Assembly: GCF_014836985.1 (NCBI RefSeq)
Contig: NZ_JACSPU010000005.1
Span: 248,001-312,000 of the forward strand
Length of the DNA stretch: 64,000 nucleotides
Direction: 5' to 3'
From: Planococcus wigleyi
GTDB lineage: Bacteria; Bacillota; Bacilli; Bacillales_A; Planococcaceae
Shown here: one piece after another, positions 17,646-26,430 of the stretch
Numbering within the stretch: position 1 is the stretch's first letter
How the letters are laid out: each line of letters opens with the position of its first letter
The notes under the pieces: model-generated
What the model saw: the letters and a program-made list of their open reading frames with translations, nothing else
Database searches by the model: none
What the model was told of the DNA's origin: nothing
Program-made: the position numbers and the translations under genes

Positions 17646-19674
17646 TTTCTTTTTCTCCTTCTAAAGACAAATAAAATGACACAAACTCATGTGAGATCTT
17701 TTGAATAGAAAAGTTTTCATCCACTGTTTTTTGTCCTGCAGCTTGAATTTTTTTCACTGCGTCTTTGTCGATTTTAGAATCATACAGATGTTTTTCCGTT
17801 TCTTCGGCAATCGTTTCCCCATTGCTTGTGTCGATCAAAAATCCATTTTCCCCATTTTCCATATAACTTTTAACTCCACCTTTTATCGGGCCCAGGGTTA
17901 GGAACCCTATCGACATCGCTTCCAAAATAGCGATGCCAAACTCTTCTTTTACACTGGAGCACAGATAGATGTGAGGATAGTCAAAGTCTCTCTCAATAAT
18001 CTCCCTTTCAAGCAGTCTTATATCCAAGTTCGACATGGCACCTTTATGTATGAACCTGTCTTTGAATTGAGGATGCTTTTGTAAGAAATTCTTGAAAAAT
18101 TCCATCACCATTTCTTCTTCTTTACTCGGTCTCTCCAAGTCTCCACCAATTATGAGAAGATTATGGGTTTCCGAAAGCTTGGAGTTTGACCAGGCTTTTA
18201 AAAGTTCCATCTGCCCTTTTAAAACAGCTAATCTCCCGACGTTTAAGATGACAGGTTTTTCAAAAAAGCCTTTATTTGTTTCATTCCATTCGATAAGGCG
18301 ATTTGAATAGGCAGCGATGGCCTCTCCATCAATTGATTGGCCTGTTTGTATGCCTTCACCGATCATTTCAATTTTTCCATTTACAATGTCATCTTTAAAT
18401 TGAGGGAAATAGACCGCAAGTTCTGTTTTCACATCTCCATTCCCTATGCCAACGATTCCATCGCTTGTGCGGATTAATTCGTCGCCTATTTTTATCTTGT
18501 TCAGTTTTTCAATAAGCTCGTTGAAACCAAGTTCTTTTAATTGCCCCAATCCATCAAACATGTTTCGGTGCGGGTCTGGCGTTAGTGTAAAGACAAGTTT
18601 ACTATTTAAATCCTTGCTTAGATGAGCCACAGCTTTAGACGCGTTATCTAAAAATCTGATATGAAAGACATCGGGCTTTATTTCTGACCGATTTAAATAA
18701 TTGGCTATCTGTCTTTTTATAAATAACTCTCTTTTGATGAACTTGTCCCTTACAGACTGATCTAAATAGATTGGCAATCTGATAAATACGTGTTTATCTC
18801 CATGAAAGCTTATAAAGGGCTTGTTTAATTCTTGAGTGATCGTAATCGTAAATACATGGGAGATGCGGCTGTCTTTCGAGATCTCTTCACCCAAACCTTT
18901 TAATAATACGGCTAACCCTCCACTATTCCCTTTCCCGCTATCTTCAAAATCCCCATAGAACATGGCCTGCAAAATTGAAGTGCCTTGCTTTTCAAAGGCA
19001 AAATCTGTCTTGAGAAAGTCCATATAACTATCAAAAAACACTTTGTTTTTCTCATTTCTTATATGCTTCTCCACAAAGGATTGATCAACAGTCTCCATTG
19101 GATACAAATTCATCAATAAATTGATTCCTTGGATCTTTATCCCATCAGGGTAATCCAGGGTCAATAATTTGTATATAGCATCTTTAAATCCCGGTCTTTT
19201 AAAACGATCCATATAGTCCAGTAAGATAGAAGTGATCTCTAAATCCAGTTCGTATTGCTGAAGCATAAATAAGAGATCGTTATCACCTAAAATGTCGATA
19301 CCACATTCAATACAAATATCCAAAACGTGATAGAGCTTTTGACCATCGTACTGTTGGTTCAATAGTACGTCTTTTATTTTCTTCTCTACTATTTGCTTGA
19401 TCTCATCATTGAACAAGTTTAAAACCGCATCTACTGTAAATCGGTCTGTAGAGGAATGCTCTCCCAAAAACGAGATCAATTCATCTATTTCTTTTTCACC
19501 TAGTTGCTTGTTCAGCTCCAGTTGCTTTATCGTTCGAATTTGCTCGACCACTCTTGCTTCATCGGAGTTTATCGCCTTACTGTTATTTATGTACTCATTT
19601 AAAAATTGGAGAGGATAACTATCATTACTTTCATTGTCATAAACACGATTTCTGAACTCAATAAACTCATTCAT
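17635..19674 (-). CDS. Large GT4-family glycosyltransferase with extra N-terminal helical domain
   Basis: 679 aa. Residues 1 to about 215 are helical and charged, with no recognised motif, resembling HEAT-like repeats. From about 225 the GT-B fold begins (MFYGDFEDSGKGNSGGLAVLL), similar to the opening of sucrose-phosphate-synthase-like enzymes; NVGRLAVLKGQMELLKAW and the EX7E motif EEFGIAILEAM (about 600) are the GT4 donor site. Start supported by GGGGGATGAAAA. First gene of an apparent operon with the MGT glycosyltransferase and the NCS2 permease. Product unknown: two successive glycosylations of one acceptor is an inference. Confidence 0.8.
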   Translation of the reverse strand: MNEFIEFRNRVYDNESNDSYPLQFLNEYINNSKAINSDEARVVEQIRTIKQLELNKQLGEKEIDELISFLGEHSSTDRFTVDAVLNLFNDEIKQIVEKKIKDVLLNQQYDGQKLYHVLDICIECGIDILGDNDLLFMLQQYELDLEITSILLDYMDRFKRPGFKDAIYKLLTLDYPDGIKIQGINLLMNLYPMETVDQSFVEKHIRNEKNKVFFDSYMDFLKTDFAFEKQGTSILQAMFYGDFEDSGKGNSGGLAVLLKGLGEEISKDSRISHVFTITITQELNKPFISFHGDKHVFIRLPIYLDQSVRDKFIKRELFIKRQIANYLNRSEIKPDVFHIRFLDNASKAVAHLSKDLNSKLVFTLTPDPHRNMFDGLGQLKELGFNELIEKLNKIKIGDELIRTSDGIVGIGNGDVKTELAVYFPQFKDDIVNGKIEMIGEGIQTGQSIDGEAIAAYSNRLIEWNETNKGFFEKPVILNVGRLAVLKGQMELLKAWSNSKLSETHNLLIIGGDLERPSKEEEMVMEFFKNFLQKHPQFKDRFIHKGAMSNLDIRLLEREIIERDFDYPHIYLCSSVKEEFGIAILEAMSIGFLTLGPIKGGVKSYMENGENGFLIDTSNGETIAEETEKHLYDSKIDKDAVKKIQAAGQKTVDENFSIQKISHEFVSFYLSLEGEKENEI

Positions 19675-20054
19675 TTTTCATCCCCCGATGCCTTCAGTGT
19701 ATTAGTTTCTTCCTATTCTATACCACAGGTGTTGCTACTATATACGCAGACGCTTCTTCATTCTTTTTAATAAAACGAAAGATGCCAATTAATGTAAAAA
19801 ATTTTGAAGCAATGAGGTGCAAATATACTCCTTTCCTTATACATCATTTCTTTGTACTGTATAGTTAACTAAGCAATTAGATATAAAGGATACAATCTAC
19901 TTTCCTCACTCCTTCTGGCCATTTACTGAGTGCGGGACAATAAAAAAACACACCTGCCAGGTTGATTCAGCAAGTGTGTAAATATAGTTAGTAACCTGAA
20001 ATTTGTTCGGCATAATAGCGCTATTGGAGTTCCGCCATTCAGCTAAGCTATCCA
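19675..20054. other. 380-bp intergenic region
   Basis: A+T-rich, no supported frame. It must contain the promoter of the glycosyltransferase operon (minus strand, start 19674) and holds the terminator of the next gene at 19942-19979. Confidence 0.5.
19942..19979 (-). terminator. Terminator of the gene ending at 20055
   Basis: Stem ACACACCTGC / GCAAGTGTGT (one mismatch) followed on the minus strand by seven T. It resembles the sequence at 14050-14081 and a decayed version near 25670. Confidence 0.7.
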
Positions 20055-20510
20055 TCATTTATGAACAGCCGTAATCTCTCCCATCAATCCAACCCAGTCG
20101 TCTCTCTTAAAATCATACAATTCCAGTTCTGTTTTTCTCAGAACCAGGTGGATGCTGTCGAATTTCTCGTCCGATCGGAACCTCCACCAGCTTTTCACTG
20201 TTGATGTCTTGGTGCCTGGCTCATAATAAGTCAATGTGAATTCGGGATCGATGATGTCGTCTACCCGATCAATCTCTATATGATTATGCGGGAAATCAAT
20301 ATAAAGGCCAAGCGCCGCTTTATGAGGCGTAATGGACCCAATTTTATACGCCGAGTGCGCGTCCTTCTTCTCAAGTGCGCCACTCCAAGGAACCGGATTA
20401 TCGCTCAAGATCAATATCCGGCCGGCCTCATCGGTTTCAATCCGGCAATTCGGCAAACTGTTAAATACTTCTGTCATCTCGTTCATTTTTTGTTCTACCA
20501 TCTTGTTCAT
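20055..20510 (-). CDS. Hypothetical protein
   Basis: 151 aa, acidic, no signal peptide or membrane segment. It starts MNKMVEQKMNEMTEVFNSLP and ends in a beta-rich part (HIEIDRVDDIID, FTLTYYEPGTKTS, WWRFRSDEKFDSIHLVLRKTELELYDF). I do not recognise the family. A clear terminator lies downstream and an AAAGGA element upstream, so it is probably a real gene in its own transcription unit. Spacing of the RBS to ATG is rather long (about 12 bases). Confidence 0.6.
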   Translation of the reverse strand: MNKMVEQKMNEMTEVFNSLPNCRIETDEAGRILILSDNPVPWSGALEKKDAHSAYKIGSITPHKAALGLYIDFPHNHIEIDRVDDIIDPEFTLTYYEPGTKTSTVKSWWRFRSDEKFDSIHLVLRKTELELYDFKRDDWVGLMGEITAVHK

Positions 20511-20866
20511 TTTGCTATCCCATTCCTTTCAACTCATCTATCAACCATGAATGCTGCATTTTCTGCTAGACAAGGCATACCGTTTATTTTTCTGTTCCAC
20601 TACCTGTTATTCTATCACGTCCCGCTGATTGCTCCGTGTTTAAATTGTAGCGTACTGTCAAAATCGCTTAAAATTGTTTCTTGCACGGGGACACTTTTTT
20701 GCTTGAAATGCGCCGATTAAGGATATAGTAGCTGTACAAGCTCTTTTTCGTTCGGTATCACCTGTTTTTTTTATAAGAACTTTTCCTATACTCGATTTTA
20801 TTGCTTCACACGGCACTTGAAACTAAATCGATCAGCAGGCGTGATACTCATTAGGAGGTCTCTAGG
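20511..20866. other. 356-bp divergent intergenic region with a dispersed repeat
   Basis: Lies between divergent genes; holds a ~59-bp repeat at 20642-20700 that recurs at 25700-25757. No frame is supported. A TTGCAC...-type element is embedded in the repeat, but no confident promoter was found. Confidence 0.5.
20642..20700 (+). repeat. Dispersed ~59-bp repeat (copy 1)
   Basis: Shares AATTGTAG.GTA.TGTCAAAATCG.TTA.AATTG.TTCTT with 25700-25757, continuing to CGGGGACAC/TGGGGCGTG and a T-run. Resembles the end of a small hairpin or REP-type element; origin unknown. Confidence 0.6.
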
Positions 20867-22396
20867 ATGAACCCACAAATCTTAATCGTCGGAGCTGGCC
20901 CCACTGGCCTGGCTCTTGCCTATAGCCTGGCGCGCCAAGGCGTGCCGTTTCGGATCATCGATAAAAACGCAGGAACCGGCACAGCGTCACGTGCACTCGC
21001 CGTGCATGCGCGCATATTGGAGCAGTACGACCAACTGGGTCTGGCCGAACGCAACATCAAGCGGGGGCATCCGATTTTGTCGCTGGATGTCAGCGACGGC
21101 AAACGGGTGAGAGCCACGGTAAAATTCCATAAGTTGGGCAAAGGGCTGAGCCCGTTTCCGTTTATCTTGAGCTTGCCGCAAGACGAACACGAAGAAATTC
21201 TCGTGGACGAATTAAATAAAATCGGCGTCGAAGTCGAATGGAACACCTCCTTGCTTTCGTTTGAAGACACAGGAGTTGGCGTGAACGCCGTGATGCAGCA
21301 GCAAGGACAGCCAGAAGAAAGAGCGGAGTTCGCCTATTTATGCGGATGCGACGGAGCCGGCAGCATGGTCCGAAAAGGGCTGGGACTCGACTTTCCCGGC
21401 GGCACGTACAAGCATTTATTTTTTGTCGCTGATATCGAAACTGAGCAGCCGGTAGACGATATGGAAAAGATGGACATGTACATGGACAATGACGGCTTTA
21501 TGCTGTATATGAACGTCCGCAACGCCAACACCAAACGAATCCTTGGCATTGTGCCCGAGGAATTCAACGAGCGCACCGATGTCCAATACAGTGAAATCAC
21601 CAATTACATTGAAAACAAAATCCGCGTGAGCGCGGCTAAGGTCAATTGGTTTTCGACCTACCGCGTCCATAACCGAGTCAGCGAGCGATTTGCCAAAGGG
21701 CGCGTCTTTATCTTGGGCGACGCCGGCCACCTGCACAGTCCGACCGGCGGACAAGGCATGAACACCGGCATTGGGGATGCCATCAATTTGGGGTGGAAAC
21801 TCGCAGCAGTGATTCAAGGCAAAGCTGCGCCAAGCATATTGAGCACCTACGAACAAGAGCGCATCGCCTTTGCGCGCCGGTTGATCGCGACGACCGACAA
21901 AGCGTTCCAAACGATCGTCAATCAAAAACTGCCCGGCACGTTGCTGCGGGAGTATGCCGTACCTTACATCTTGCCGTCCGTATTCAAATTTTCCTTCCCC
22001 TCAAAAAATGCGTTTAAAATCTTGTCTCAAATTCACATCAATTACCGCAGCAGCCTCTTGAGCAAAGGCAAAGCCGGCAAGGTCTACGGCGGCATGCGTT
22101 TGCCGTGGATCGAAACTGACATAGGCGATAATTTCACGCCGCTGCGCTCCGTCGATTGGCAAATTCACATATACGGCAAAGCGCAGCCGGAGCTGATCGA
22201 CTTTGCCTGCTCGCAGTCGCTCCAGCTCCATGAGTTTCCATGGGAAGCGAAGATGAAAGACGCAGGATTCAAGCAAGATGCGCTGTACCTGATTCGACCG
22301 GATGGGCATGTAGGGCTTGCGACTGAAAAGCAATGGCTGCGTGTGTTGAAACTGTATTTGGAGACTTATGGGATTGTGGCTTTTGGAGCGGAGTGA
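20867..22396 (+). CDS. FAD-dependent monooxygenase (phenol hydroxylase/PheA-TfdB class A flavoprotein type)
   Basis: 509 aa. N-terminal Rossmann motif VGAGPTGLALAYSLAR (FAD ADP moiety), CGCDGAGSMVRKGLG (DG motif for FAD/NADPH), and GDAGHLHSPTGGQGMNTGIGD (GD motif) are in the class A hydroxylase order. The 120-residue C-terminal part is thioredoxin-like, as in phenol 2-monooxygenases. It would hydroxylate an aromatic substrate with NAD(P)H and O2. RBS AGGAGG eight bases from ATG. It is higher in GC than its flanks. No ring-cleavage genes follow, so the pathway is unclear; an antibiotic-modifying role (as for similar Firmicute enzymes) is also possible. Confidence 0.88.
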   Translation: MNPQILIVGAGPTGLALAYSLARQGVPFRIIDKNAGTGTASRALAVHARILEQYDQLGLAERNIKRGHPILSLDVSDGKRVRATVKFHKLGKGLSPFPFILSLPQDEHEEILVDELNKIGVEVEWNTSLLSFEDTGVGVNAVMQQQGQPEERAEFAYLCGCDGAGSMVRKGLGLDFPGGTYKHLFFVADIETEQPVDDMEKMDMYMDNDGFMLYMNVRNANTKRILGIVPEEFNERTDVQYSEITNYIENKIRVSAAKVNWFSTYRVHNRVSERFAKGRVFILGDAGHLHSPTGGQGMNTGIGDAINLGWKLAAVIQGKAAPSILSTYEQERIAFARRLIATTDKAFQTIVNQKLPGTLLREYAVPYILPSVFKFSFPSKNAFKILSQIHINYRSSLLSKGKAGKVYGGMRLPWIETDIGDNFTPLRSVDWQIHIYGKAQPELIDFACSQSLQLHEFPWEAKMKDAGFKQDALYLIRPDGHVGLATEKQWLRVLKLYLETYGIVAFGAE

Positions 22397-22447
22397 GGCA
22401 GAAATAATAAAGGCCATACTTATAAATTTTGACCGGTCAGCTTCATC

Positions 22448-22476
22448 GGATTTTTCGAAAATCCTATGTGCATAGG
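22448..22476. other. Two adjoining short palindromes
   Basis: GGATTTT-TCG-AAAATCC and CCTATG-TG-CATAGG share two bases. They lie between convergent genes but lack a T-run, so they are only possible RNA 3'-end structures. Confidence 0.35.
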
Positions 22477-22492
22477 ACTCGACACTACAGAA

Positions 22493-22522
22493 AAAAGAAC
22501 CTTGAAAGTGTCAAGGTTCTTT
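22493..22522. terminator. Bidirectional Rho-independent terminator
   Basis: Perfect stem AAAGAACCTTG / CAAGGTTCTTT, with a longer T-run on the minus strand. Separates the flavoprotein gene from the small minus-strand gene ending at 22533. Confidence 0.85.
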
Positions 22523-22532
22523 AAAATATATA

Positions 22533-22859
22533 TTAAGCATTTAATTTATATTGCGCTGCTTCACCATACATGCCGTTTTCAGCTGTTACATCATTCAATT
22601 CTGCAATAATAACCTTTGGTCTGGAAGGACCGATTATGGTAGAAATATAGCTGACTTTAAATGTGTAAGTAGCTTTTTTGCGGAAGTTTCGATATTCAAG
22701 CGAATCTTCTGTAGTTGTCCAATAAACAATATTGCCATCTCTATCTATTAAAGCGATCACTCGATATTCGTCGCTTTTAAAGCAAGAAACAAACTCAAGT
22801 TCCTTCGTATATTTCTTTCCTTTTTCAAATCCGTTCACTTCTTTGATTGCAAGCACCAT
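22533..22859 (-). CDS. Small hypothetical protein, single-stranded-binding-like beta composition
   Basis: 108 aa from ATG at 22859 (MVLAIKEVNGFEKGKK); the frame opens at 22874, but GAGGTG is correctly spaced only for 22859. Contains a beta-rich pattern (YRVIALIDRDGNIVYWTT, YTFKVSYISTI, PKVIIAELNDV). The layout ('W-T-T...Y.F.A' with a strand-rich core) reminds one of small phage-derived OB-like proteins, but I cannot name the family. It has its own terminator. Confidence 0.6.
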   Translation of the reverse strand: MVLAIKEVNGFEKGKKYTKELEFVSCFKSDEYRVIALIDRDGNIVYWTTTEDSLEYRNFRKKATYTFKVSYISTIIGPSRPKVIIAELNDVTAENGMYGEAAQYKLNA

Positions 22860-23054
22860 CGAAATACACCTCATTCCATAGTGGTATGCATTTAATATAA
22901 CAGAACCTATGTTCGATTACCAGTAAAAACATCAAAAATATTAGAATATTTAAATAAAAAGGTGAAAGAGCGTTAAAACCATCCCTAGCGCAAGCCATTC
23001 GCAATGCGCCTGCTCCATAGTCGAGAAAAATAGGAGGAGTAGGATTCAAATAAG

Positions 23055-23096
23055 AAAGCCGTATCCGTTAACCATTGAGGTTTCTGGATACGGCTT
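23055..23096 (-). terminator. Terminator of the sugar dehydrogenase gene
   Basis: Stem AAGCCGTATCC / GGATACGGCTT, then TTTCTTATTTG on the minus strand; 57 bases after the stop. Confidence 0.8.
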
Positions 23097-23152
23097 ACTC
23101 TTAATGCATTGCAGTTAATCAACGGAATCTTTTTTGACACAGGGGCGCGTTT

Positions 23153-24493
23153 TCATTCACCTGCTGCAGTAATCTTATAAATCGCACCGCCATCAGTGGA
23201 TGCAATAAGCGCGCCATCCTCAGTTACAAGAATATCACGGAAACGTTCGCCTTTATCAGTTAATAGACGTTCTTCTCCAACGATGGTGTCACCTTCAATA
23301 ACGACACGTGCAATATAGCTCGACACTAAACCACCGATGAACAAGTTGTTCTCCCATTCAGGAATTGCGTCGTTATCATAAAATGAGCTACCACTTGGCG
23401 CACTTGTTGGATCCCAATAATATCTTGGTTCAATAAAGCCTTGCGCCTCGTGTTCTGAAATTCCATCATTGATCAATTCACCTGTGTACTCGATACCATA
23501 AGAAACAATTGGCCATCCATAATTATTGCCTGGTTCAACAATATTCAGTTCATCCCCAGATTGTGGACCGAATTCAACAATCCATAAGTCTCCTGTTTCA
23601 GGGTGGAAGTCTATACCTTGAATATTACGGTGACCGTAGCTGTAAATACCATCCAGTGCTTCTTCATCGTCGATAAATGGATTCGTATCTACTGCTTCCC
23701 CATCTTGTGTAATGTGGATGACTTTACCTAAGTAAGCATCCAAGTCTTGTGCACGTTCGCGAATTGGATCATCTGAACGCTCACCAGTTGTTAAGAATAG
23801 GTTGCCATCCTCATCAAAGATAATACGTCCACCATAATGTAAGTCACCCTCATATGCCGGTTCCGCCTGGAAGATGACTTCAAAATCTTCAAGTGAGGCT
23901 TCATCTTCTGATAAAACACCTTTACCGAGAGCAGTTACAGTACCGCCTTCGACATCTTGAGAAAACGTCAAAAATACTAATCTTGATTCGTCAAAATCAG
24001 GTGCAACGGCTACATCAAGTAAGCCACCCTGACCTGAGTTATTTACTTCTGGTGTGCCTTCGATTGGTTCTGAAACAGCGAACTCATTAAGGTTTACAAT
24101 AAGAAGTTCTGCTGTATCTCTTTGCGTAACAAGTAAGCGGTTGGGTTCAAACTCTGCCATACCCCAAAGCACGCCAAGACCCTCAACAATAACTTCTTCA
24201 TTAAGTTCTGTTTCAGTCACTACTGCAGGTGCTCTTGTTTGTTCTGGAAATGCCGGTTCAAACTCAGTAATTTTTGGTTCAGTTTCTGCAGATTCTCCAT
24301 CTGCACTTTCCTCAACGCCCTCATCAGCACTTTCTTCCGTTTCAGTTCCTTCGTCAGCACCTTCTTCTGTTGTAGCATCCGAATCAGCAGGTGATTCTTC
24401 GTTTGAAGTTTCATCATTGCCGCATGCTGCCAAAGCCAATACAAAGATCAGCATTGTAAAGAACAGTAATCTTGACCACGAAATTTTCGTCAT
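23153..24493 (-). CDS. Lipoprotein PQQ-dependent sugar dehydrogenase family (GSDH/YliI-like beta-propeller)
   Basis: 446 aa. Residues 1-23 form a lipoprotein signal (LLFFTMLIFVLALAAC) with Cys23 as lipidation site. Residues about 24-75 are a low-complexity acidic linker rich in E, S and T. The rest is the GSDH six-bladed propeller: WGMAEFEPNRLLVTQR, GQGGLLDVAVAPDFD, HYGGRIIFDEDGNLFLTTGER, GHRNIQGIDFHPETGDLWIVEFGPQSGDE and NNYGWPIVSYG. Family members oxidise aldoses with PQQ and calcium, but many Firmicute members lack a PQQ source and have no proven activity. Anchored outside the membrane. RBS GGGGAGGAAAAACG. Confidence 0.88.
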   Translation of the reverse strand: MTKISWSRLLFFTMLIFVLALAACGNDETSNEESPADSDATTEEGADEGTETEESADEGVEESADGESAETEPKITEFEPAFPEQTRAPAVVTETELNEEVIVEGLGVLWGMAEFEPNRLLVTQRDTAELLIVNLNEFAVSEPIEGTPEVNNSGQGGLLDVAVAPDFDESRLVFLTFSQDVEGGTVTALGKGVLSEDEASLEDFEVIFQAEPAYEGDLHYGGRIIFDEDGNLFLTTGERSDDPIRERAQDLDAYLGKVIHITQDGEAVDTNPFIDDEEALDGIYSYGHRNIQGIDFHPETGDLWIVEFGPQSGDELNIVEPGNNYGWPIVSYGIEYTGELINDGISEHEAQGFIEPRYYWDPTSAPSGSSFYDNDAIPEWENNLFIGGLVSSYIARVVIEGDTIVGEERLLTDKGERFRDILVTEDGALIASTDGGAIYKITAAGE

Positions 24494-24702
24494 CGTTTTT
24501 CCTCCCCTTTTCTAAAATATTTAACTGAATGTATATTGAAGTTCATTTCCCCTGAAATTCAGTATCAAAAATTGATTAAGACTTTCATATCCTAACTAAA
24601 AATATGAAACTCCTTTGAAAATGATGTTATCACAATTTTCTGAAATAAAATAATAATATTACTTTTTTATGACATCCAACAATTTTTTGTAATAATGTCT
24701 TA

Positions 24703-25132
24703 TTAAAAGACAACAACGCCTTTTGTGATGTATGAAGCCTGTCTTTTTCTCGTATTCCCTGCATGGAGTAATGCTTCGCCGATGTTGCGTACATATAGAT
24801 CTCCAATGCTGCCGGCAGCCATACCCACCATCTGTGTTGCAGTGCCTGAGTCTGGGTCGCATAAGAAAACAATGTTCCAAGAGGCGGGTAGTCTTCAGGG
24901 AAACCGAAGCCGAGGAAAGACAGCCCTGACTCTATGCCAATATTTGCAGCGACTGATAATGTTCCGTTTGCGATGGTGATACCCATTAGGTTCGGCATCA
25001 TCTGTGAAAATATGATTTTGATTGGGTTACTCCCCGCGGTTCTTGAAGCATTGATCCAATCAAGCTCTTTCTCCTGCAGTGCCAGCGAACGGATCAGCCT
25101 TGCTGTTACTGGCATTTGAGGAATGTAGTGTT
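24703..25132 (-). pseudogene. Truncated and frameshifted oligopeptide/dipeptide ABC transporter permease (OppC/DppC type)
   Basis: Open from 25115 for 161 codons, but only about the last 100 residues of an OppC-like permease are recognisable: PVTARLIRSLALQEKELDWI, SRTAGSNPIKIIFSQMMPNL (the ATPase-contact EAA-like loop), ESGLSFLGFGFPEDYPPLGT. After WLPAALEIYM the frame shifts: the adjacent frame carries NIGEALLHAGNTRKRQASYI and ends at 24703, the usual C-terminus. The 5' two-thirds are missing; the break lies at the edge of the hairpin element 25133-25322. No other Opp/Dpp gene remains nearby. Confidence 0.8.
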
Positions 25133-25322
25133 TGGCAATTAAGGGAATGCATGAATTACCGCATATTCAACGCTTTATACGGAGTGGCGGGTATGATAAG
25201 CTCGTGTGCTATGCAAAGTCACATAGCGCATTCCTTTGCGTGAAATCGTACCCGCAGAGGCTCCGTGTCAAGCGACATAGGGCAGAGAATTTATACATCT
25301 AACCGAATATTCTTAATTGCCA
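25133..25322. repeat. Hairpin element with 11-bp perfect inverted ends (TGGCAATTAAG)
   Basis: About 190 bp, bounded by TGGCAATTAAG (25133-25143) and CTTAATTGCCA (25312-25322). No coding frame. The interior also has a palindromic part (GCTATGCAAAG / CATAGCGCATTCCTTTGC region). It abuts the truncated ABC permease, so it may be a non-autonomous mobile element or the scar of a deletion. Confidence 0.6.
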
Positions 25323-25460
25323 TTATATACATTTCTTATCTGCCAAATACAGCCTTGCCTTACCCATCCACAGGAATAAAGCCATAATTGCACTGAACTT
25401 CCAAATATCATTATTTCCAGCAGTCCCCAATTCCTCCCTGTGCTCAAAACAATCATGACT

Positions 25461-25563
25461 ACTTAGCTTTTTCAATGTTAATGTAAAAGAAATCCGCTCT
25501 ACCGTTGAATAGGCGGATTTCTTATGCAGGTTTAGTGTATAACTTGAATTGTGTTTGACACAG
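25461..25563. repeat. Direct repeat B, copy 1, with terminator-like hairpin
   Basis: About 103 bp, nearly identical to 26425-26529. Both start ACTTAGCTTTTTC, carry the stem AAGAAATCCGC / GCGGATTTCTT and end GTATAACTTGAATTGTGTTTGACACA. The hairpin has T-rich sequence on the minus-strand exit side. Confidence 0.8.
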
Positions 25564-25699
25564 GGACGCTTTTTTTTTACCTACTTATTAAAATCATACT
25601 TCTGCTTCCCATGGAATGACACAATCCCCAAACAATTTATATCAATAAATAAAATGAAAAAACCACACCTGAAATGTTGAGGCAGCTAGTTTGGCTATG

Positions 25700-25757
25700 C
25701 AATTGTAGTGTATTGTCAAAATCGTTTAGAATTGCTTCTTTACCTGGGGCGTGTTTT
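25700..25757 (+). repeat. Dispersed ~59-bp repeat (copy 2)
   Basis: Degenerate copy of 20642-20700: AATTGTAGTGTATTGTCAAA then ATCGTTTAGAATTGCTTCTT, then a GGGGCGTGTTTTT end. Confidence 0.6.
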
Positions 25758-25908
25758 TAATGTAAAATTTTGGAATTAAATCGATATAATAATGAGGGAG
25801 ATGTGCAGGGGTGAAACAAAGGGATTAGTCATTAATGAAAGCCTATATTCCCTTAGATTCCTTACACTTTATAATATTATTGAGGCACTAAGTAAAGGGG
25901 TGGTAAGC

Positions 25909-26140
25909 ATGAATTCAAATTCAGAACGCAGGATATTTAAGAAATGCGTTAGTCCTGGCTGCAGTTGAAGAAGCTTCAGATCCTGAATACTACTGATGCT
26001 CTAAGGCTCACCGTAATGAACGCCTCTATTCCTGATGGCTCGACTCCGAAAAATATCAATCAATCCGAGAGTATGATGTATCAAACTATGAAGAAAAACC
26101 TTTTACTACACATCCTGAGACAGATAAAACTGATGAATAA
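25909..26140 (+). pseudogene. Broken small gene (one frameshift, two in-frame TGA codons)
   Basis: AAAGGGGTGG followed by ATG at 25909 reads MNSNSE, then a one-base insertion shifts the frame. The other frame continues as AGYLRNALVLAAVEEASDPE, YY-stop-CSKAHRNERLYS-stop-WLDSEKYQSIREYDVSNYEE and KPFTTHPETDKTDE, ending TAA at 26138-26140. The restored ~76-aa product is charged, with no family I recognise. A clear terminator follows (26151-26193), so this was once a real gene with its own 3' end. Confidence 0.65.
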
Positions 26141-26150
26141 TTCTTATGCA

Positions 26151-26193
26151 AACCGCTCACACTTTCGTCTTATGGAAGTGTGGGCGGTTTTAT
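26151..26193 (+). terminator. Terminator of the broken small gene
   Basis: Stem AACCGCtCACACTT / AAGTGTGgGCGGTT followed by TTTTA, 10 bases after the pseudogene stop. Confidence 0.8.
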
Positions 26194-26289
26194 TGAGTCG
26201 ATTTGTATTTTTTGGCGATTCCTACTCTACTTGCTAAGCAAACGTTGGTTTTTTGCTACAGTAAAAGAAAATACCAAAAGAGAACTTTC

Positions 26290-26430
26290 ATGCTGCAAAT
26301 CACGTACACTCCGCAATTTGCCGGCGACTACCTGGATCTTGATGAATTATCCGAAGCGCTGCATGCCATTGTAGGTGACGAAGATGAGCTCCTGGATTAC
26401 GAAACAGTCCGGCTTCGCGTACTCACTTAG
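26290..26430 (+). pseudogene. Small reading frame running into repeat B, probably a 3'-truncated gene
   Basis: ATG at 26290 opens 46 codons (MLQITYTPQFAGDYLDLDEL, then SEALHAIVGDEDELLDYETV, RLRVLT). Protein-like composition, but no recognised family and only a weak RBS (AAAGAGA). The stop codon lies inside the first bases of direct repeat B (from 26425), so the natural C-terminus may have been replaced by the repeat. Confidence 0.4.

Larger units (their letters stand above)
25323..25908. other. Decayed intergenic region with repeats
   Basis: No supported frame. Contains hairpin repeat B (25461-25563), the second copy of the 59-bp repeat (25700-25757) and a damaged copy of the CCACACC...GTGTGG terminator-like sequence (about 25671-25690). 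Confidence 0.5.

Noticed and set aside
23892..24515. Plus-strand frames opposite the sugar dehydrogenase lipoprotein gene (Ser-rich).
   Set aside because: Mirror of the Glu/Asp-rich linker; no start signals.
25965..26237. 90-codon plus-strand frame across the broken small gene.
   Set aside because: It is the wrong frame of the pseudogene at 25909-26140, running through that gene's terminator; the other frame shows the protein-like sequence.
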